This document shows, piece after piece, positions 19,261 through 28,056 of a stretch of 64,000 nucleotides of DNA; within the stretch, counting starts at the first letter, position 1, and each line of letters starts with the position of its first letter. The stretch is from the IMG/VR virus record IMGVR_UViG_3300021138_000002, positions 81,097 to 145,096 of that record; one strand, given 5' to 3'. The translations under genes were made by a program, and so were the position numbers. This stretch comes from a virus. The notes under the pieces were generated by a model. The model searched no databases. It was given only the letters and a program-made list of their open reading frames with translations, and was not told the DNA's origin.

Positions 19261-20645
19261 GAGCCTCCTTTGTATAGACCTTGATAGCTTTTGACCCAAG
19301 CGTCGCCGGTCCATCTATATTGCAGTTCGGTGTTTATGTTGGTCACATACTGATAGTTGTCGGGGCTGGTTGTGCTGTCAAAAGACACCACCCAACTGCC
19401 GCCATCATATTCCACGATGTCATTGGCATTGGCCACCATGGGTTGTCCAGCCAGACCCGACCATGCAGCAGCATTGGCAGTGTTGTCGTTCCAACTGCCG
19501 GTGCTTTCGGTCAGCAAATATCTAGTGCCTTCCGCAGCGTCAGGCAGGCCGGCTCCGGGTCCACTCAACAACGGATTGATAACAGCGTTGACCGGTGACA
19601 GGGTATTGGCTGGCACAGTGTCTATGTTCACATTGAACAACAAGAATCTATCATCGGTAGGATCAAAACTCACAGTGCCGATCACATCGGTGCCGTCGGG
19701 CTGTTCCAGGCTGACATAACTGATTCCCGGTCTCAATGTACCATACATGCCGACCACAGAGGACCACATGAGGTTGCTGTCTGGACTGTCTGGCGGAATC
19801 AAACTGGCGTCAGACTGATCGATCACTTCGGGTGCTCTTAACACTTGTAGAGTGTTGTTGATCAACAACACCTGATAGTTGAAAGGTGTAAAGGCCTGTC
19901 TGGTTCCTAGCAATAGATCGTTATCAGTAATGGCCAAGCTGGCGTCACCGTTGGCATTGTAGATACTAGCCACGATGCGTTCGACCACGCCCAGCTTTTT
20001 GACCTTGGCTGGACTGGAAATCCACATGGGCAATTTGAATCTTAAGGTGGCTATGTCGATGGGATTTTCTGTACCTACCGGAATACTGCGACTGCTCCAC
20101 GTGACATCATCCAAATATAACGTACTGAGACTGGTCCAATCTATGTAGTTATCGGTACTTTGTATTTCTAAACTGGGATTGAATAGCACCAGGATCTGTT
20201 CCAACAACTGCATTTTTTGATTGGTATTCGACGTCCATAGGTCCAAATTTATTGTGAGTTCAAACGGCACTGGCATGACTCGATCTATGGTAAATGCATT
20301 GCCTTGCGTGGTTTCGTAAGTGTCGGTCATGCTGTCGTAGGTTCTTTGACGCACCTGGATGGTGCTGACAAAGTTGGGCTCCTGGATCATGGACCTGTTG
20401 TATTTGAGATCAGTAATATAAAAAGTCATTAACGGCGTGCTGGGCAATTCATTAGCCGAGTTTTGTTGTATGATGGTCTGGGCCTGTCGGCTGCTGTCAC
20501 CGTAGCGTACTGGCACACGAACTAGTGTGTCGTTTTTACCTTCTTCGTTGCGACCGTATTCAACTTGAAAGTTACTAAAAATCCTAGAAAATTGCAAAAG
20601 GAATCTTCTGATCTGGGCATCATAAAAATATTGTGTAACTGCCAT
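19242..20645 (-). CDS. 15: T4 gp15-like tail sheath stabiliser / tail terminator (467 aa)
   Basis: The N-terminal ~230 residues follow T4 gp15 in order: QYFYDAQIRRFLLQFSRIFSN, then VRVPVRYGD, a TPLMTFYITDLKYNR segment and a PFELTINLDLWTSN strand. gp15 caps the tail tube and sheath and joins the tail to the neck. At 467 residues it is much longer than T4 gp15 (272), with an extra C-terminal half of beta-rich repeats. It lies 2 nt downstream of gene 14 with an AGGACG ribosome site, as part of a neck/tail-terminator operon. Confidence 0.85.
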   Translation of the reverse strand: MAVTQYFYDAQIRRFLLQFSRIFSNFQVEYGRNEEGKNDTLVRVPVRYGDSSRQAQTIIQQNSANELPSTPLMTFYITDLKYNRSMIQEPNFVSTIQVRQRTYDSMTDTYETTQGNAFTIDRVMPVPFELTINLDLWTSNTNQKMQLLEQILVLFNPSLEIQSTDNYIDWTSLSTLYLDDVTWSSRSIPVGTENPIDIATLRFKLPMWISSPAKVKKLGVVERIVASIYNANGDASLAITDNDLLLGTRQAFTPFNYQVLLINNTLQVLRAPEVIDQSDASLIPPDSPDSNLMWSSVVGMYGTLRPGISYVSLEQPDGTDVIGTVSFDPTDDRFLLFNVNIDTVPANTLSPVNAVINPLLSGPGAGLPDAAEGTRYLLTESTGSWNDNTANAAAWSGLAGQPMVANANDIVEYDGGSWVVSFDSTTSPDNYQYVTNINTELQYRWTGDAWVKSYQGLYKGGSWTLVL

Positions 20646-20647
20646 GA

Positions 20648-22021
20648 TTATCGTCCTGGTGGTCTTGGGTTTGGTGGTAAATTACCGCCTTGATCCCCAT
20701 TGTCGGCCAAGGGTTTGAGTATTTGGCTGAGACTTTGACGACTCGGTATGTTACCCATATCGGTGGTCGGTACAGTGTATGTATTGTTTACGAAGCTGTT
20801 GCGTTGAGTTTGTGCAGCCGGTGCCAGGTCAAGGTCGGTGCGAACAGCATCTTCGATTGCTATCCATCTGGCACCATCGTAACGGAACAGCCTGTTGGGC
20901 ACATAATCTAGGCGTAATGCGTAGGTTCCGGCAACCGGGTTGGGTGGAAAACTCACACCAGGCACAACTGGCAAGCCGTTTGGCGGTAACAGGTATCCGG
21001 TTTCAGGATCATATCCACCGGTCAAATAACCCAGTGTGTAACCAAATCCAGTTGGGGTGTCGCCCACGCCAGTCTGTGTGCCGCTGACCAAACTGCCATC
21101 ATCACTGGCCAACAGTCCATCTCCACTGGGCCCGCCCAGTTGATTGGTCGGCAATATATAAAATTTTGTAGTGTCGTATCCACTAAACGGCACATCTGCC
21201 TGCGCCTGTGTCAATAATGCATCATTGATCTGTAAGTCTTTGGGACGAGTGCTCATACGATCGCCTACTGTGGCCGGATTGTCAACGGGAGTCCAGTAGG
21301 CGGTATCGGTTATGGGCGTGCCCGGTGGTACCGGTCCATTGGCTTGATAATAGGTGTTGCCATCTAACACAGTGGTTCCTCCTGGATAAAAATTTCCTGG
21401 ATCCCAGATGTTGTCGGGCATGAAAGGTTTGTTCACGATCTGTTGAAACTCTTGGGCATTGACCATTGGTGTGGCCTTCACACGCCACAGGTGCGGCAAC
21501 CAGGTTTGGCTGAATCCTTCTGATGCATAGTCGGCATCTTGTATCACATAATACTTGGGCAACGGTAATGGTATAGTGGGATCCAGCGGATAGTAATCTT
21601 TGAGATTGGGCAATTCCAACACATCACCTGACATCAGTTTACGACCAAAAGTGTCAATCATTTTATTGTAGGCAAATGTAATAAACAAAGTATCATTGGC
21701 TAGGAATAGGCCAAATTGTGTAAGGTCAAAATCAAGGTCTTGCTGGCGATAAACACCACGCATAATGTACACATCGGGATCATATGCTCTATCTCTATTT
21801 TCTAACAACAGTAAGTCTTCGATATACAACGGATTACTACTATCGTAGACTGGCAATGTGGCATCATTGTTGCCAGGATTCGGTGAATTATCCACAATTG
21901 GACCAAGATATTTATGTATCAGTACATCAACACCTCCTACGGTGTACATCTCAGTTATTGTACGATCAAAAAATTGATAATCTTTTGTCCGATTTGGACG
22001 ATACATGGAAAGTCTTGGCAT
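20648..22021 (-). CDS. 14: T4 gp14-like neck protein (457 aa)
   Basis: The N-terminal region (YRPNRTKDYQFFDRTITEMY, then VYIMRGVYRQQDLDFDLTQFG and FITFAYNKMIDTFGRKLMSGD) follows the gp14 neck family: an early conserved segment, then the entry to the collar fold. The C-terminal half is longer than in T4 gp14 (256) and rich in Pro, Gly and Asp. gp14 forms the portal-proximal neck ring with gp13, which lies on the other strand at 26067. A TAAATA core (22029-22034, minus strand) is 7 nt before the ATG, too close to allow an SD leader. Confidence 0.8.
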   Translation of the reverse strand: MPRLSMYRPNRTKDYQFFDRTITEMYTVGGVDVLIHKYLGPIVDNSPNPGNNDATLPVYDSSNPLYIEDLLLLENRDRAYDPDVYIMRGVYRQQDLDFDLTQFGLFLANDTLFITFAYNKMIDTFGRKLMSGDVLELPNLKDYYPLDPTIPLPLPKYYVIQDADYASEGFSQTWLPHLWRVKATPMVNAQEFQQIVNKPFMPDNIWDPGNFYPGGTTVLDGNTYYQANGPVPPGTPITDTAYWTPVDNPATVGDRMSTRPKDLQINDALLTQAQADVPFSGYDTTKFYILPTNQLGGPSGDGLLASDDGSLVSGTQTGVGDTPTGFGYTLGYLTGGYDPETGYLLPPNGLPVVPGVSFPPNPVAGTYALRLDYVPNRLFRYDGARWIAIEDAVRTDLDLAPAAQTQRNSFVNNTYTVPTTDMGNIPSRQSLSQILKPLADNGDQGGNLPPNPRPPGR

Positions 22022-22027
22022 AATATA

Positions 22028-22603
22028 CTATTTAGCGGATTTTATTGTCTTGCAGTTATCCCCGTGCCATCGTTTATAATTAGTACCACCCTTACCGGTA
22101 TGATTACAATTTGGGCACACCCATTTTACAAGAGATGTATGTGTGCCACGATTTATTGAATCTTGTGCTAATGTGTTGCCCAATAAATGATGTGTTCCTG
22201 CTTCTCTGCGACGTTTGTTGCTTTCTCTTTGTATAGCACCACCTAACATATGATGCGTGCCTTCTTGCAAACGTTTAAGCTGAACATTTCTTTGAAATCC
22301 TTCTCTTAAAAATGGATGATCGCCCCTGGCTAATCTAGCTTGAGAGTGCTTACTTGCTAATTCTGATTTTTCTTGAGGAGATATACCCATACGTTTTGAC
22401 ATTATTAAACACGCACCATAATCACCTTGAGAATAGTGTATGGCGTAATGTTCTTCTATGGTTACTAGTTTAAGATTGCTAATATCGTTATTTTCGTGAT
22501 TGCCATCTATATGATGAACTTCGTAACTACGGTTGTTAGCATCTTTGGGAATCTCACCAAAATATTTTTTGTATATAGCTCGTGGGTATATTCTTTTACG
22601 CAT
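22028..22603 (-). CDS. HNH homing endonuclease (191 aa)
   Basis: The HNH core is YEVHHIDGNHENNDISNLKLVTIEEHYAIHYSQ-like, with HH, N and the NNDISNL segment in family order (written here as positions about 27-55). Downstream are two short repeats containing GTHH-x-LG, typical of DNA-binding NUMOD-like tails, and a C-terminal CxxC...C zinc-finger-like end. The ATG at 22603 is chosen because MRKRIYPRAIYKKYFG is the usual start of this family. The gene is clearly AT-richer than its neighbours, fitting a recently mobile gene. It sits 6 nt upstream of gene 14. Confidence 0.85.
   Translation of the reverse strand: MRKRIYPRAIYKKYFGEIPKDANNRSYEVHHIDGNHENNDISNLKLVTIEEHYAIHYSQGDYGACLIMSKRMGISPQEKSELASKHSQARLARGDHPFLREGFQRNVQLKRLQEGTHHMLGGAIQRESNKRRREAGTHHLLGNTLAQDSINRGTHTSLVKWVCPNCNHTGKGGTNYKRWHGDNCKTIKSAK
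22029..22034 (-). promoter_or_regulatory. Late promoter core TAAATA 7 nt before gene 14
   Basis: Minus-strand CTAAATAG is separated by 7 nt from ATG 22021. If the start point is where it is in T4, the mRNA would begin at or beside the start codon. Confidence 0.5.
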
Positions 22604-22608
22604 AAGAG

Positions 22609-22616
22609 TATTTATA
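22609..22616 (-). promoter_or_regulatory. Full late promoter consensus TATAAATA before the HNH gene
   Basis: Minus-strand TATAAATA is an exact match to the T4 late consensus, 5 nt before ATG 22603. No SD can fit between them. Confidence 0.65.
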
Positions 22617-22641
22617 ATAATATGATTGATATAGTAAAAGT

Positions 22642-22670
22642 TTGACCAAAAATCCAAAACAGGATAAAAT
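22642..22670 (+). promoter_or_regulatory. Sigma70-type promoter TTGACC-N17-TAAAAT
   Basis: -35 TTGACC 22642-22647, 17-nt spacer, -10 TAAAAT 22665-22670. ATG 22676 is only 5 nt after the -10 box. Confidence 0.65.
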
Positions 22671-22675
22671 ACTAT

Positions 22676-22930
22676 ATGGACAAATTACTAGAACGAGTAG
22701 AACAGGCTGAACGTCAAATCGCCGCTGTACGCAATCGGACAGCACGCAGAGATCTGATCAAAATGCTCAAACCCATAGATTCTGCTTTGAACCGAATGAG
22801 CCAAGAAAGTGTAGAATGCCGTAGACTACATCGAGCCACAGCACGTTATCAGCAGTTGGAGCAAGAAGCCCAGGATTTGATAAATCATCTGGAAAAATAC
22901 CTGGTGTTTGCCTGTTTGTTGGGCGGTTGA
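22676..22930 (+). CDS. Small coiled-coil protein (84 aa)
   Basis: Heptad-like charged helices fill most of the protein (LLERVEQAERQIAAV; HRATARYQQLEQEAQDLINHLE). No family is recognised. The ATG is 5 nt after the -10 box, so the mRNA may be leaderless; a weak AGGA lies 11 nt upstream inside the promoter. Its TGA stop lies within the -35 box of the next promoter. Probably an early, host-directed or regulatory phage protein. Confidence 0.6.
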   Translation: MDKLLERVEQAERQIAAVRNRTARRDLIKMLKPIDSALNRMSQESVECRRLHRATARYQQLEQEAQDLINHLEKYLVFACLLGG

Positions 22931-22955
22931 CCAAAAACGGCAATGGCGCTATAAT
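22927..22955 (+). promoter_or_regulatory. Sigma70-type promoter TTGACC-N17-TATAAT over a stop codon
   Basis: -35 TTGACC 22927-22932 contains the TGA stop (22928-22930) of the upstream gene; -10 TATAAT is at 22950-22955. ATG 22983 follows with an AAGGAC site. Confidence 0.85.
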
Positions 22956-22982
22956 AAACAACAAAATACTCAAGGACAAAGC

Positions 22983-24134
22983 ATGGTCAAAACTAAAAAA
23001 ACCGCCTCAGAAATCAAATCGTTAAATCCCAAAAGTGCCGATGTAAAATATACCGGAACTGAACCTGCCTGGCGATTGGTCTTGACTGACGGTGATCGCG
23101 TCAGTGCCATGCTCAAGGCCTTTGCTTGGTACAACTATCACTATGGTAAAAAAGAAGCCAAGGACATGATAGCACACTGGCTCGAGCATCACGATCGTGC
23201 TCGAGATGCCAAACTGTTGAGAGGTATTCCTGACAGCCAGATCCGCAGTACCACGGCCTGGGTATGTAGGATGAACATGGTTGGGTTAGAATTGAGTGAA
23301 CACGAGCTGAGTGTTGTTGACTCACAAATTGCCGACATGTTGAAAATCAAACAGGAAGTGGTCAAGACTGTGAGTGCGGAAGAAACTGCACAGGCTCGCA
23401 TGACCATACAAGATCATTTACGAGAGCGTATAAGTGAATGTGCCGGCGAACTAGAAGGCATGCTTGATGAGTTTTTGAATCAAGGTGCCAAGATGTCAGC
23501 TGACTTCAAGCCCATAGCACAGATACGCGGCATGAATGTGGCTCCGCAAATGATAGGTACCATTGCTGATTCTTGGAAACAACGTCTGGCCGAATTTGAA
23601 GAAACCCTAGAAGGTCGTGACGGAGATCTAGTTGAAGCATACGGACATTTGACCAAATTGCAGTTGCGTAACTGCATAAAATTCTGCGAAACTGTGATCA
23701 ACGACTGTGCCAGTTATGTACAGATCAAAAAGGTCGAACGCAAACCCCGGGCTAAAAAAGCTGTGAGCCCAGAAAAATTATCCAGTCGATTCAAGTATCT
23801 CAAACAGTTTGATGAATTGGCGTTGACATCAATCAGTCCGGCCACGTTGGTCAATGCCAGTGAAGCTTGGCTGTACGATACCAAAAAACGCAAACTGATC
23901 CACGTGGTAGCCGACACTCATGTGGGCACGTTCACTGTGAAAGGAAGCAGCATCGTGGCCTTTGATGCGGCCAACAGCTCACAGAAAACCCTGCGTCGAC
24001 CGGCCGAGCAGATCAAGTCCATAACTTCGGTTGGCAAACCAGCGGCTCGCAAAGTGTACAAAGATATCAAGAGCACCGAAATCAAATTCAACGGACGTGG
24101 CAACGAAAACTTGATCATACTACGAGCCTGGTAA
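22983..24134 (+). CDS. Conserved T4-like phage protein of unknown function (383 aa)
   Basis: Start 22983 (MVKTKK) is chosen because it follows the -10 box and an AAGGAC site; the upstream in-frame extension crosses the promoter. The last ~110 residues (SRFKYLKQFDELALTSISPATLVNASEAWLYDTKKRKL..., GTFTVKGSSIVAFD, SQKTLRRPAEQ) resemble a conserved hypothetical seen in aquatic T4-like phages. The middle is helical and charged. Highly expressed early from a near-consensus promoter. Function unknown. Confidence 0.75.
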   Translation: MVKTKKTASEIKSLNPKSADVKYTGTEPAWRLVLTDGDRVSAMLKAFAWYNYHYGKKEAKDMIAHWLEHHDRARDAKLLRGIPDSQIRSTTAWVCRMNMVGLELSEHELSVVDSQIADMLKIKQEVVKTVSAEETAQARMTIQDHLRERISECAGELEGMLDEFLNQGAKMSADFKPIAQIRGMNVAPQMIGTIADSWKQRLAEFEETLEGRDGDLVEAYGHLTKLQLRNCIKFCETVINDCASYVQIKKVERKPRAKKAVSPEKLSSRFKYLKQFDELALTSISPATLVNASEAWLYDTKKRKLIHVVADTHVGTFTVKGSSIVAFDAANSSQKTLRRPAEQIKSITSVGKPAARKVYKDIKSTEIKFNGRGNENLIILRAW

Positions 24135-24137
24135 ATA
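24132..24137 (+). promoter_or_regulatory. Late promoter core TAAATA over a stop codon, 4 nt before a GTG start
   Basis: TAA 24132-24134 ends the upstream gene and starts TAAATA; GTG 24142 lies 4 nt after the core. Confidence 0.5.
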
Positions 24138-24141
24138 TCCA

Positions 24142-25056
24142 GTGACCGACAATCGAATTATAATCCCCAAAGTTGAATTTTATATAACCAATGTTTGTAA
24201 TCTGACCTGTCATAATTGTAATCGTTACAACAATTATGATTTCCGTGGATGGCAACGCTGGAGTGACTATGAAGAAATTTATACCGAATGGGCCAAAAAG
24301 ATAAACATCAAACACATTGTGATCCTGGGCGGAGAACCATTGTTAAATCCCACAATTTGTGAGTGGATTGATGGGATTACCCAATTGTGGGGCCACTCGT
24401 GTCAAATAATAACCAATGGTACATATCTTAACAAAACACCTGGGTTGTACGATCTAGTTAAAAGACACAAGGCCTGGATACAGGTCAGCATACACAATGT
24501 CAACGATCTAGATCGACATTTTCAAAATATTCGAGAGTTTCTTCAAGAGCCAATTGATTTTTTTCAAGACAAAACACAACTAGATGCGCACGGACACTCG
24601 GTTACCAACGGATCTGATTATTTGTTTAAAGATCGTAACGGTGCCCAGGTGGCTGCATCTGTACAAGATTCTTTCTATAACATATCCATCTACCCCAACG
24701 AACGCAATCAGCTGACCTTGCACAACAACGATCCTGAACTGGCACATCAAGATTGTGGATTTGTAAAATATAAAAACTATCATTTCATTCGCGGCAAGTT
24801 GTACAAATGCGGACCAGTGGCATTGTTGCCCGAATTTGATCTGCAATATCCATTGGCCATTTCAGACGCAGATCGACAGCTCTTAAACAGTTATCAACCC
24901 TTGGGCATTGATGAGTTTGAACAACATGGACGAGATTTTTTAAATAACATAGATCGTGTGATACCGCAGTGTAAATTCTGTCCTACCAAATTTGCCAACC
25001 AGCAAATTTTTGCCTTGAACAAAGCCGCAGGGGCCCACAGCTCCTTCAAGAATTAA
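24142..25056 (+). CDS. Radical SAM protein with C-terminal SPASM-like Cys cluster (304 aa)
   Basis: The [4Fe-4S]-SAM motif is CNLTCHNC (CxxxCxxC) at residues 19-26. GGEP at about 61-64 completes the radical SAM signature. The C-terminal third carries further Cys: DCGFVKY, LYKCGPV and CKFCPTKF, positioned like an auxiliary-cluster (SPASM/twitch) domain. There is no N-terminal twitch domain, unlike five other radical SAM proteins here. It is a tandem paralogue of the next gene. The only plausible start is GTG 24142, with no SD. Substrate unknown; SPASM-type enzymes usually modify peptides or sugars. Confidence 0.85.
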   Translation: MTDNRIIIPKVEFYITNVCNLTCHNCNRYNNYDFRGWQRWSDYEEIYTEWAKKINIKHIVILGGEPLLNPTICEWIDGITQLWGHSCQIITNGTYLNKTPGLYDLVKRHKAWIQVSIHNVNDLDRHFQNIREFLQEPIDFFQDKTQLDAHGHSVTNGSDYLFKDRNGAQVAASVQDSFYNISIYPNERNQLTLHNNDPELAHQDCGFVKYKNYHFIRGKLYKCGPVALLPEFDLQYPLAISDADRQLLNSYQPLGIDEFEQHGRDFLNNIDRVIPQCKFCPTKFANQQIFALNKAAGAHSSFKN

Positions 25057-25064
25057 ACGCCCGG

Positions 25065-25070
25065 TAAATA
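25065..25070 (+). promoter_or_regulatory. Late promoter core TAAATA 6 nt before ATG 25077
   Basis: GGTAAATATAGCAC lies between the two radical SAM genes; no SD is present, consistent with a leaderless transcript. Confidence 0.5.
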
Positions 25071-25076
25071 TAGCAC

Positions 25077-26045
25077 ATGATTGATCCTTTAGTCCAGTGG
25101 CCCGACGAATCACCCGATGACCCACGATTATACGTTCCAAACATCGAAGTTTACATAACAAATGTTTGTAATATAGCCTGTAAAAATTGCAATCGATTTA
25201 ACAATTACAATTTTAAAGGTCAACAACTATGGAACGACTACCGAGACATTTACACAGCATGGTCTAAAAAAATCCGACTACAGAAAATCACCATCTTGGG
25301 CGGCGAACCGTTGATGAATCCCACAGTGGTAGATTGGATAAGAGGATTCAATCAGCTGTGGGACAAACGTGTGCAACTGCTGACCAACGGCACACGGTTA
25401 ACCGTGGTACCAGGATTGTACGAAGTCATGCAGGAATATCGTCGAGATGGTGGTAACTGGATAGGTGTGAGCGTACACAACCCACTGGAACTGGATCGTT
25501 ACTTTGAAGAGATACATAAATTTTTAAAAGGTCCTGTCAAAATGTGGAAAGGCAAAGACAGCCTGAATGAGTTTGGCGGCAGTGCCACCTGGGGAGCCGA
25601 TTATGCGTTTGAAGATCGTAACGGAGTACGTGTACATGTGTGGCTGTACGACAGTTTTTACAATGTGGGAATACATCAAAATTTGTCAGGAAACCTGACC
25701 TTGTGCAACAGCGATCCCGAACGGGCACATGACGTTTGTGGCATGGTCAAGTTCAAAAACTATCATTTTGTTCGCGGCAAATTGTACAAATGTGGACCGG
25801 TGGCATTATTTCCTGAATTTGATCAACAACATGCCCTGGCTATTTCAGATGAGGATCGCCAGTTGCTGAACAGTTATCAACCGTTGTCGGTTGATGAATT
25901 TGACCAAAGAGGACGAGATTTTTGGAACAATATCGATCGTGTAATACCGCAATGTAAGTTTTGCCCAACAAAATTCATAAATGAACCATTGTTTGCGACC
26001 AATAAAATAAAAGGTTCTACGACTGTATTTAAAATTACACAATAA
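25077..26045 (+). CDS. Radical SAM protein with C-terminal SPASM-like Cys cluster, paralogue of the preceding gene (322 aa)
   Basis: CNIACKNC (CxxxCxxC) at residues 32-39 and GGEP at about 74-77. The C-terminal Cys set (VCGMVKF, LYKCGPV, CKFCPTKF) is the same as in the previous gene. The two proteins align over their whole length, with long identical stretches around NYHFxRGKLYKCGPVAL and LNSYQPL, so they are an in-tandem duplication. The first ~18 residues are extra. Its TAA stop overlaps the late promoter of gene 13. Confidence 0.85.
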   Translation: MIDPLVQWPDESPDDPRLYVPNIEVYITNVCNIACKNCNRFNNYNFKGQQLWNDYRDIYTAWSKKIRLQKITILGGEPLMNPTVVDWIRGFNQLWDKRVQLLTNGTRLTVVPGLYEVMQEYRRDGGNWIGVSVHNPLELDRYFEEIHKFLKGPVKMWKGKDSLNEFGGSATWGADYAFEDRNGVRVHVWLYDSFYNVGIHQNLSGNLTLCNSDPERAHDVCGMVKFKNYHFVRGKLYKCGPVALFPEFDQQHALAISDEDRQLLNSYQPLSVDEFDQRGRDFWNNIDRVIPQCKFCPTKFINEPLFATNKIKGSTTVFKITQ

Positions 26046-26048
26046 ATA
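26043..26048 (+). promoter_or_regulatory. Late promoter core TAAATA over a stop codon, gene 13
   Basis: TAA of the radical SAM gene (26043-26045) opens TAAATA; CAGGAGC ribosome site and ATG 26067 follow. Confidence 0.7.
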
Positions 26049-26066
26049 TACAACAGGAGCAATCAA

Positions 26067-26837
26067 ATGGCTATCCAATCAGAATCAAGTTTAGAAACAC
26101 TGAAACAAGACCTATTCAAATATGTGCAGTATCAGCTGGGCAGTCAGATCATTGATCTTGAACTGGATGCCGAGCACTATGAAGCAGCCTATAGAAACAC
26201 AGTGGGAACCTATCGTCAGCGGGCACAAAACGCCTACGAAGAAAGTTACACTTTTATGGAACTGGTTACCAATGTCAACATCTATGAATTACCTCAAGAA
26301 GTGTACAGTGTGCGTCAGATCTTCCGCAGAACGTTCGGCGACAGCACTGGCCCATTTGCCAGCAATTTTGACCCGTTTAGCCAAGCATCTCTGAACGTTT
26401 ACTTGATGAATTTCAACGTGGCTGGTGGACTTGCTACCTACGATTTTTACAGCCAATATGTGGAATTGGCTGGACGCATGTTTGGTGCCTACATGAACTA
26501 CACATTCAATCCGGTTACCAAAAAACTACAGTTGATCCGTGACCCCAAAGGCACCGGCGAAGCTGTTCTACTTTGGACCTACAACTACAAGCCCGAATTC
26601 AACATGCTGAGCGATCCTTTGATCAGTCAGTGGATGCGCAACTACATGGTAGGGAACTGCAAGCTCATAATCGGCGAAGCAAGAGAAAAATTCTCAACAA
26701 TCGCCGGTCCACAGGGAGGTGGTACATTAAACGGCACAGCCATGAAAGCTGAAGGCCTGGCAATCATGCAACAGGGCATTGAAGACCTCAAGAACTATGT
26801 GGATGGCAGCCAGCCGTTGGCATGGGTCATCGGCTAA
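26067..26837 (+). CDS. 13: T4 gp13-like neck protein (256 aa)
   Basis: Length and pattern match gp13-family neck proteins: an N-terminal helix (LETLKQDLFKYVQYQLGSQIIDLEL), a YRQRAQNAYEESYTFMEL segment, IYELPQEVYSVRQIFRR, and near the end LWTYNYKPEFNMLSDPLISQWMRNY. gp13 binds the portal and, with gp14, completes the head before tail joining. Gene 14 is on the opposite strand 4 kb away, so the usual 13-14-15 order is split by an inversion or insertion. Strong SD CAGGAG. Confidence 0.85.
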   Translation: MAIQSESSLETLKQDLFKYVQYQLGSQIIDLELDAEHYEAAYRNTVGTYRQRAQNAYEESYTFMELVTNVNIYELPQEVYSVRQIFRRTFGDSTGPFASNFDPFSQASLNVYLMNFNVAGGLATYDFYSQYVELAGRMFGAYMNYTFNPVTKKLQLIRDPKGTGEAVLLWTYNYKPEFNMLSDPLISQWMRNYMVGNCKLIIGEAREKFSTIAGPQGGGTLNGTAMKAEGLAIMQQGIEDLKNYVDGSQPLAWVIG

Positions 26838-26866
26838 CCTTTTTCCAACACTTTTTTCAAGTTTTC

Positions 26867-26875
26867 TGTTATACT
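26867..26875 (+). promoter_or_regulatory. Extended -10 promoter TGTTATACT
   Basis: TGnTATACT ends 6 nt before ATG 26882. No clear -35 box. Spacing suggests a leaderless mRNA. Confidence 0.45.
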
Positions 26876-26881
26876 AGCTGT

Positions 26882-27406
26882 ATGGCAGACTTAATGATCG
26901 ATCTAGAAGGTTTGGGCACTGGTCCTGACACCACAATACTCACTATCGCAGCTCAGAGTTTTGATCCATTGGGGTCAGGCTATCACGAGTCAAAATACTA
27001 TGCCAGAATAACTCTGGAAAGCCAGGAAAACCGTAGCATACAGCAAAGCACCATTGACTGGTGGGCCACCCAGCCTGCAACCGCCAGAGACGAAGCGTTC
27101 AATGAAGAAGGTCGTATACCGTTAGATCAAGCCTTGGATGAACTGGGTCGACTGATCTGGCACAGCAAACGAGTATGGGCCCAAGGTCCCACCTATGACA
27201 TGAATATACTAGAGCACGCCTACAAAAGTTACGGCAAACCCATACCATGGCAGTTTTATGCGGTACGTGATAGCAGAACAGTATTCAGCTTGTGGCCCGG
27301 TCTGCCAAAACCGCCCGTCAGTCACCATGCATTGGAAGATTGTCGCAGGCAGATCGCGTTACTACAAACCACTTTGAAACATTTTAACATAAGGGAATTG
27401 GCATGA
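26882..27406 (+). CDS. dexA: DexA-like 3'-5' exonuclease (174 aa)
   Basis: DEDD-type exonuclease (DnaQ/DexA superfamily). DLEGLG at residues 7-12 supplies the first acidic pair, STIDWW matches the T4 DexA STIEWW segment, TYDMNILEHAY supplies the second Asp, and HHALEDCRRQ supplies the His/Asp pair. DexA degrades DNA from 3' ends in T4. The start 26882 is chosen because MADLMIDLEG puts the catalytic motif at the usual N-terminal position; upstream in-frame codons overlap gene 13. The 3' end overlaps gene 1 by ATGA. Confidence 0.8.
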   Translation: MADLMIDLEGLGTGPDTTILTIAAQSFDPLGSGYHESKYYARITLESQENRSIQQSTIDWWATQPATARDEAFNEEGRIPLDQALDELGRLIWHSKRVWAQGPTYDMNILEHAYKSYGKPIPWQFYAVRDSRTVFSLWPGLPKPPVSHHALEDCRRQIALLQTTLKHFNIRELA

Positions 27407-28056
27407 TTATTGGCCTTGTTGGTTTAATAGGTTCTGGCAAAGACACCATTGCAGATTATCTGGTAAACATACACGAGTTTAAACGTGAAAGTTTTGCCAA
27501 CACTCTCAAAGATGCTGTTGCCCATATATTTGGCTGGGATCGTGAACTGTTAGAAGGTCGTACCAAACAAAGTCGCGCCTGGAGAGAACAACGCGATCAA
27601 TGGTGGAGCGACCGTCTAAAAATGGACATAACACCCAGGTGGGTCTTACAGTATTGGGGCACAGAAGTGGCCCGCCGCAACTTCCATGACGATATCTGGA
27701 TTGCCAGTCTAGAAAACAAACTGCGTAAAATAACCGATGATGTGGTAATCAGTGACTGTAGATTTCCTAACGAAATCGCCGCTATCAAATCAGCCGGTGG
27801 ACGAGTGATACGTGTTGTCCGCGGACCCGAACCCGAATGGTACGAATTTGCCCGAATGGTCAATCAAGGACCTGATCATAATTTACAGTGGAGTTGGGCC
27901 AAAACCCAATTGTCAAAATTCACGATCCATGCCAGCGAAACTGCCTGGATTGGCACTGCTTTCGACGCCGTGGTTGAAAACAATTCCAGCCTTGATGCGT
28001 TATATCAACAGATCACAAGTCTGGTTCAAGATCTCCCGCCCGCCACGGCAAGTTAG
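27403..28056 (+). CDS. 1: Deoxynucleoside monophosphate kinase, T4 gp1-like (217 aa)
   Basis: P-loop GLIGSGKDT at residues 7-15, then the gp1-type segments FKRESFANTLKDAVAHIFGWDRELLEG, TPRWVLQYWGTEVAR and VVISDCRFPNEIAAI. The enzyme phosphorylates dNMPs to dNDPs for phage DNA synthesis. It is translationally coupled to the exonuclease (ATGA), consistent with a nucleotide-recycling pair: DexA releases dNMPs and gp1 rephosphorylates them. The 3' end overlaps the convergent HNH gene by 44 nt. Confidence 0.9.
   Translation: MIIGLVGLIGSGKDTIADYLVNIHEFKRESFANTLKDAVAHIFGWDRELLEGRTKQSRAWREQRDQWWSDRLKMDITPRWVLQYWGTEVARRNFHDDIWIASLENKLRKITDDVVISDCRFPNEIAAIKSAGGRVIRVVRGPEPEWYEFARMVNQGPDHNLQWSWAKTQLSKFTIHASETAWIGTAFDAVVENNSSLDALYQQITSLVQDLPPATAS

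Noticed and set aside
24142-26045. Tandem radical SAM pair considered as prokaryotic viperins
   Set aside because: CxxxCxxC is shared by the whole superfamily, and the C-terminal Cys clusters point to SPASM-like enzymes; no viperin-specific block was identified.
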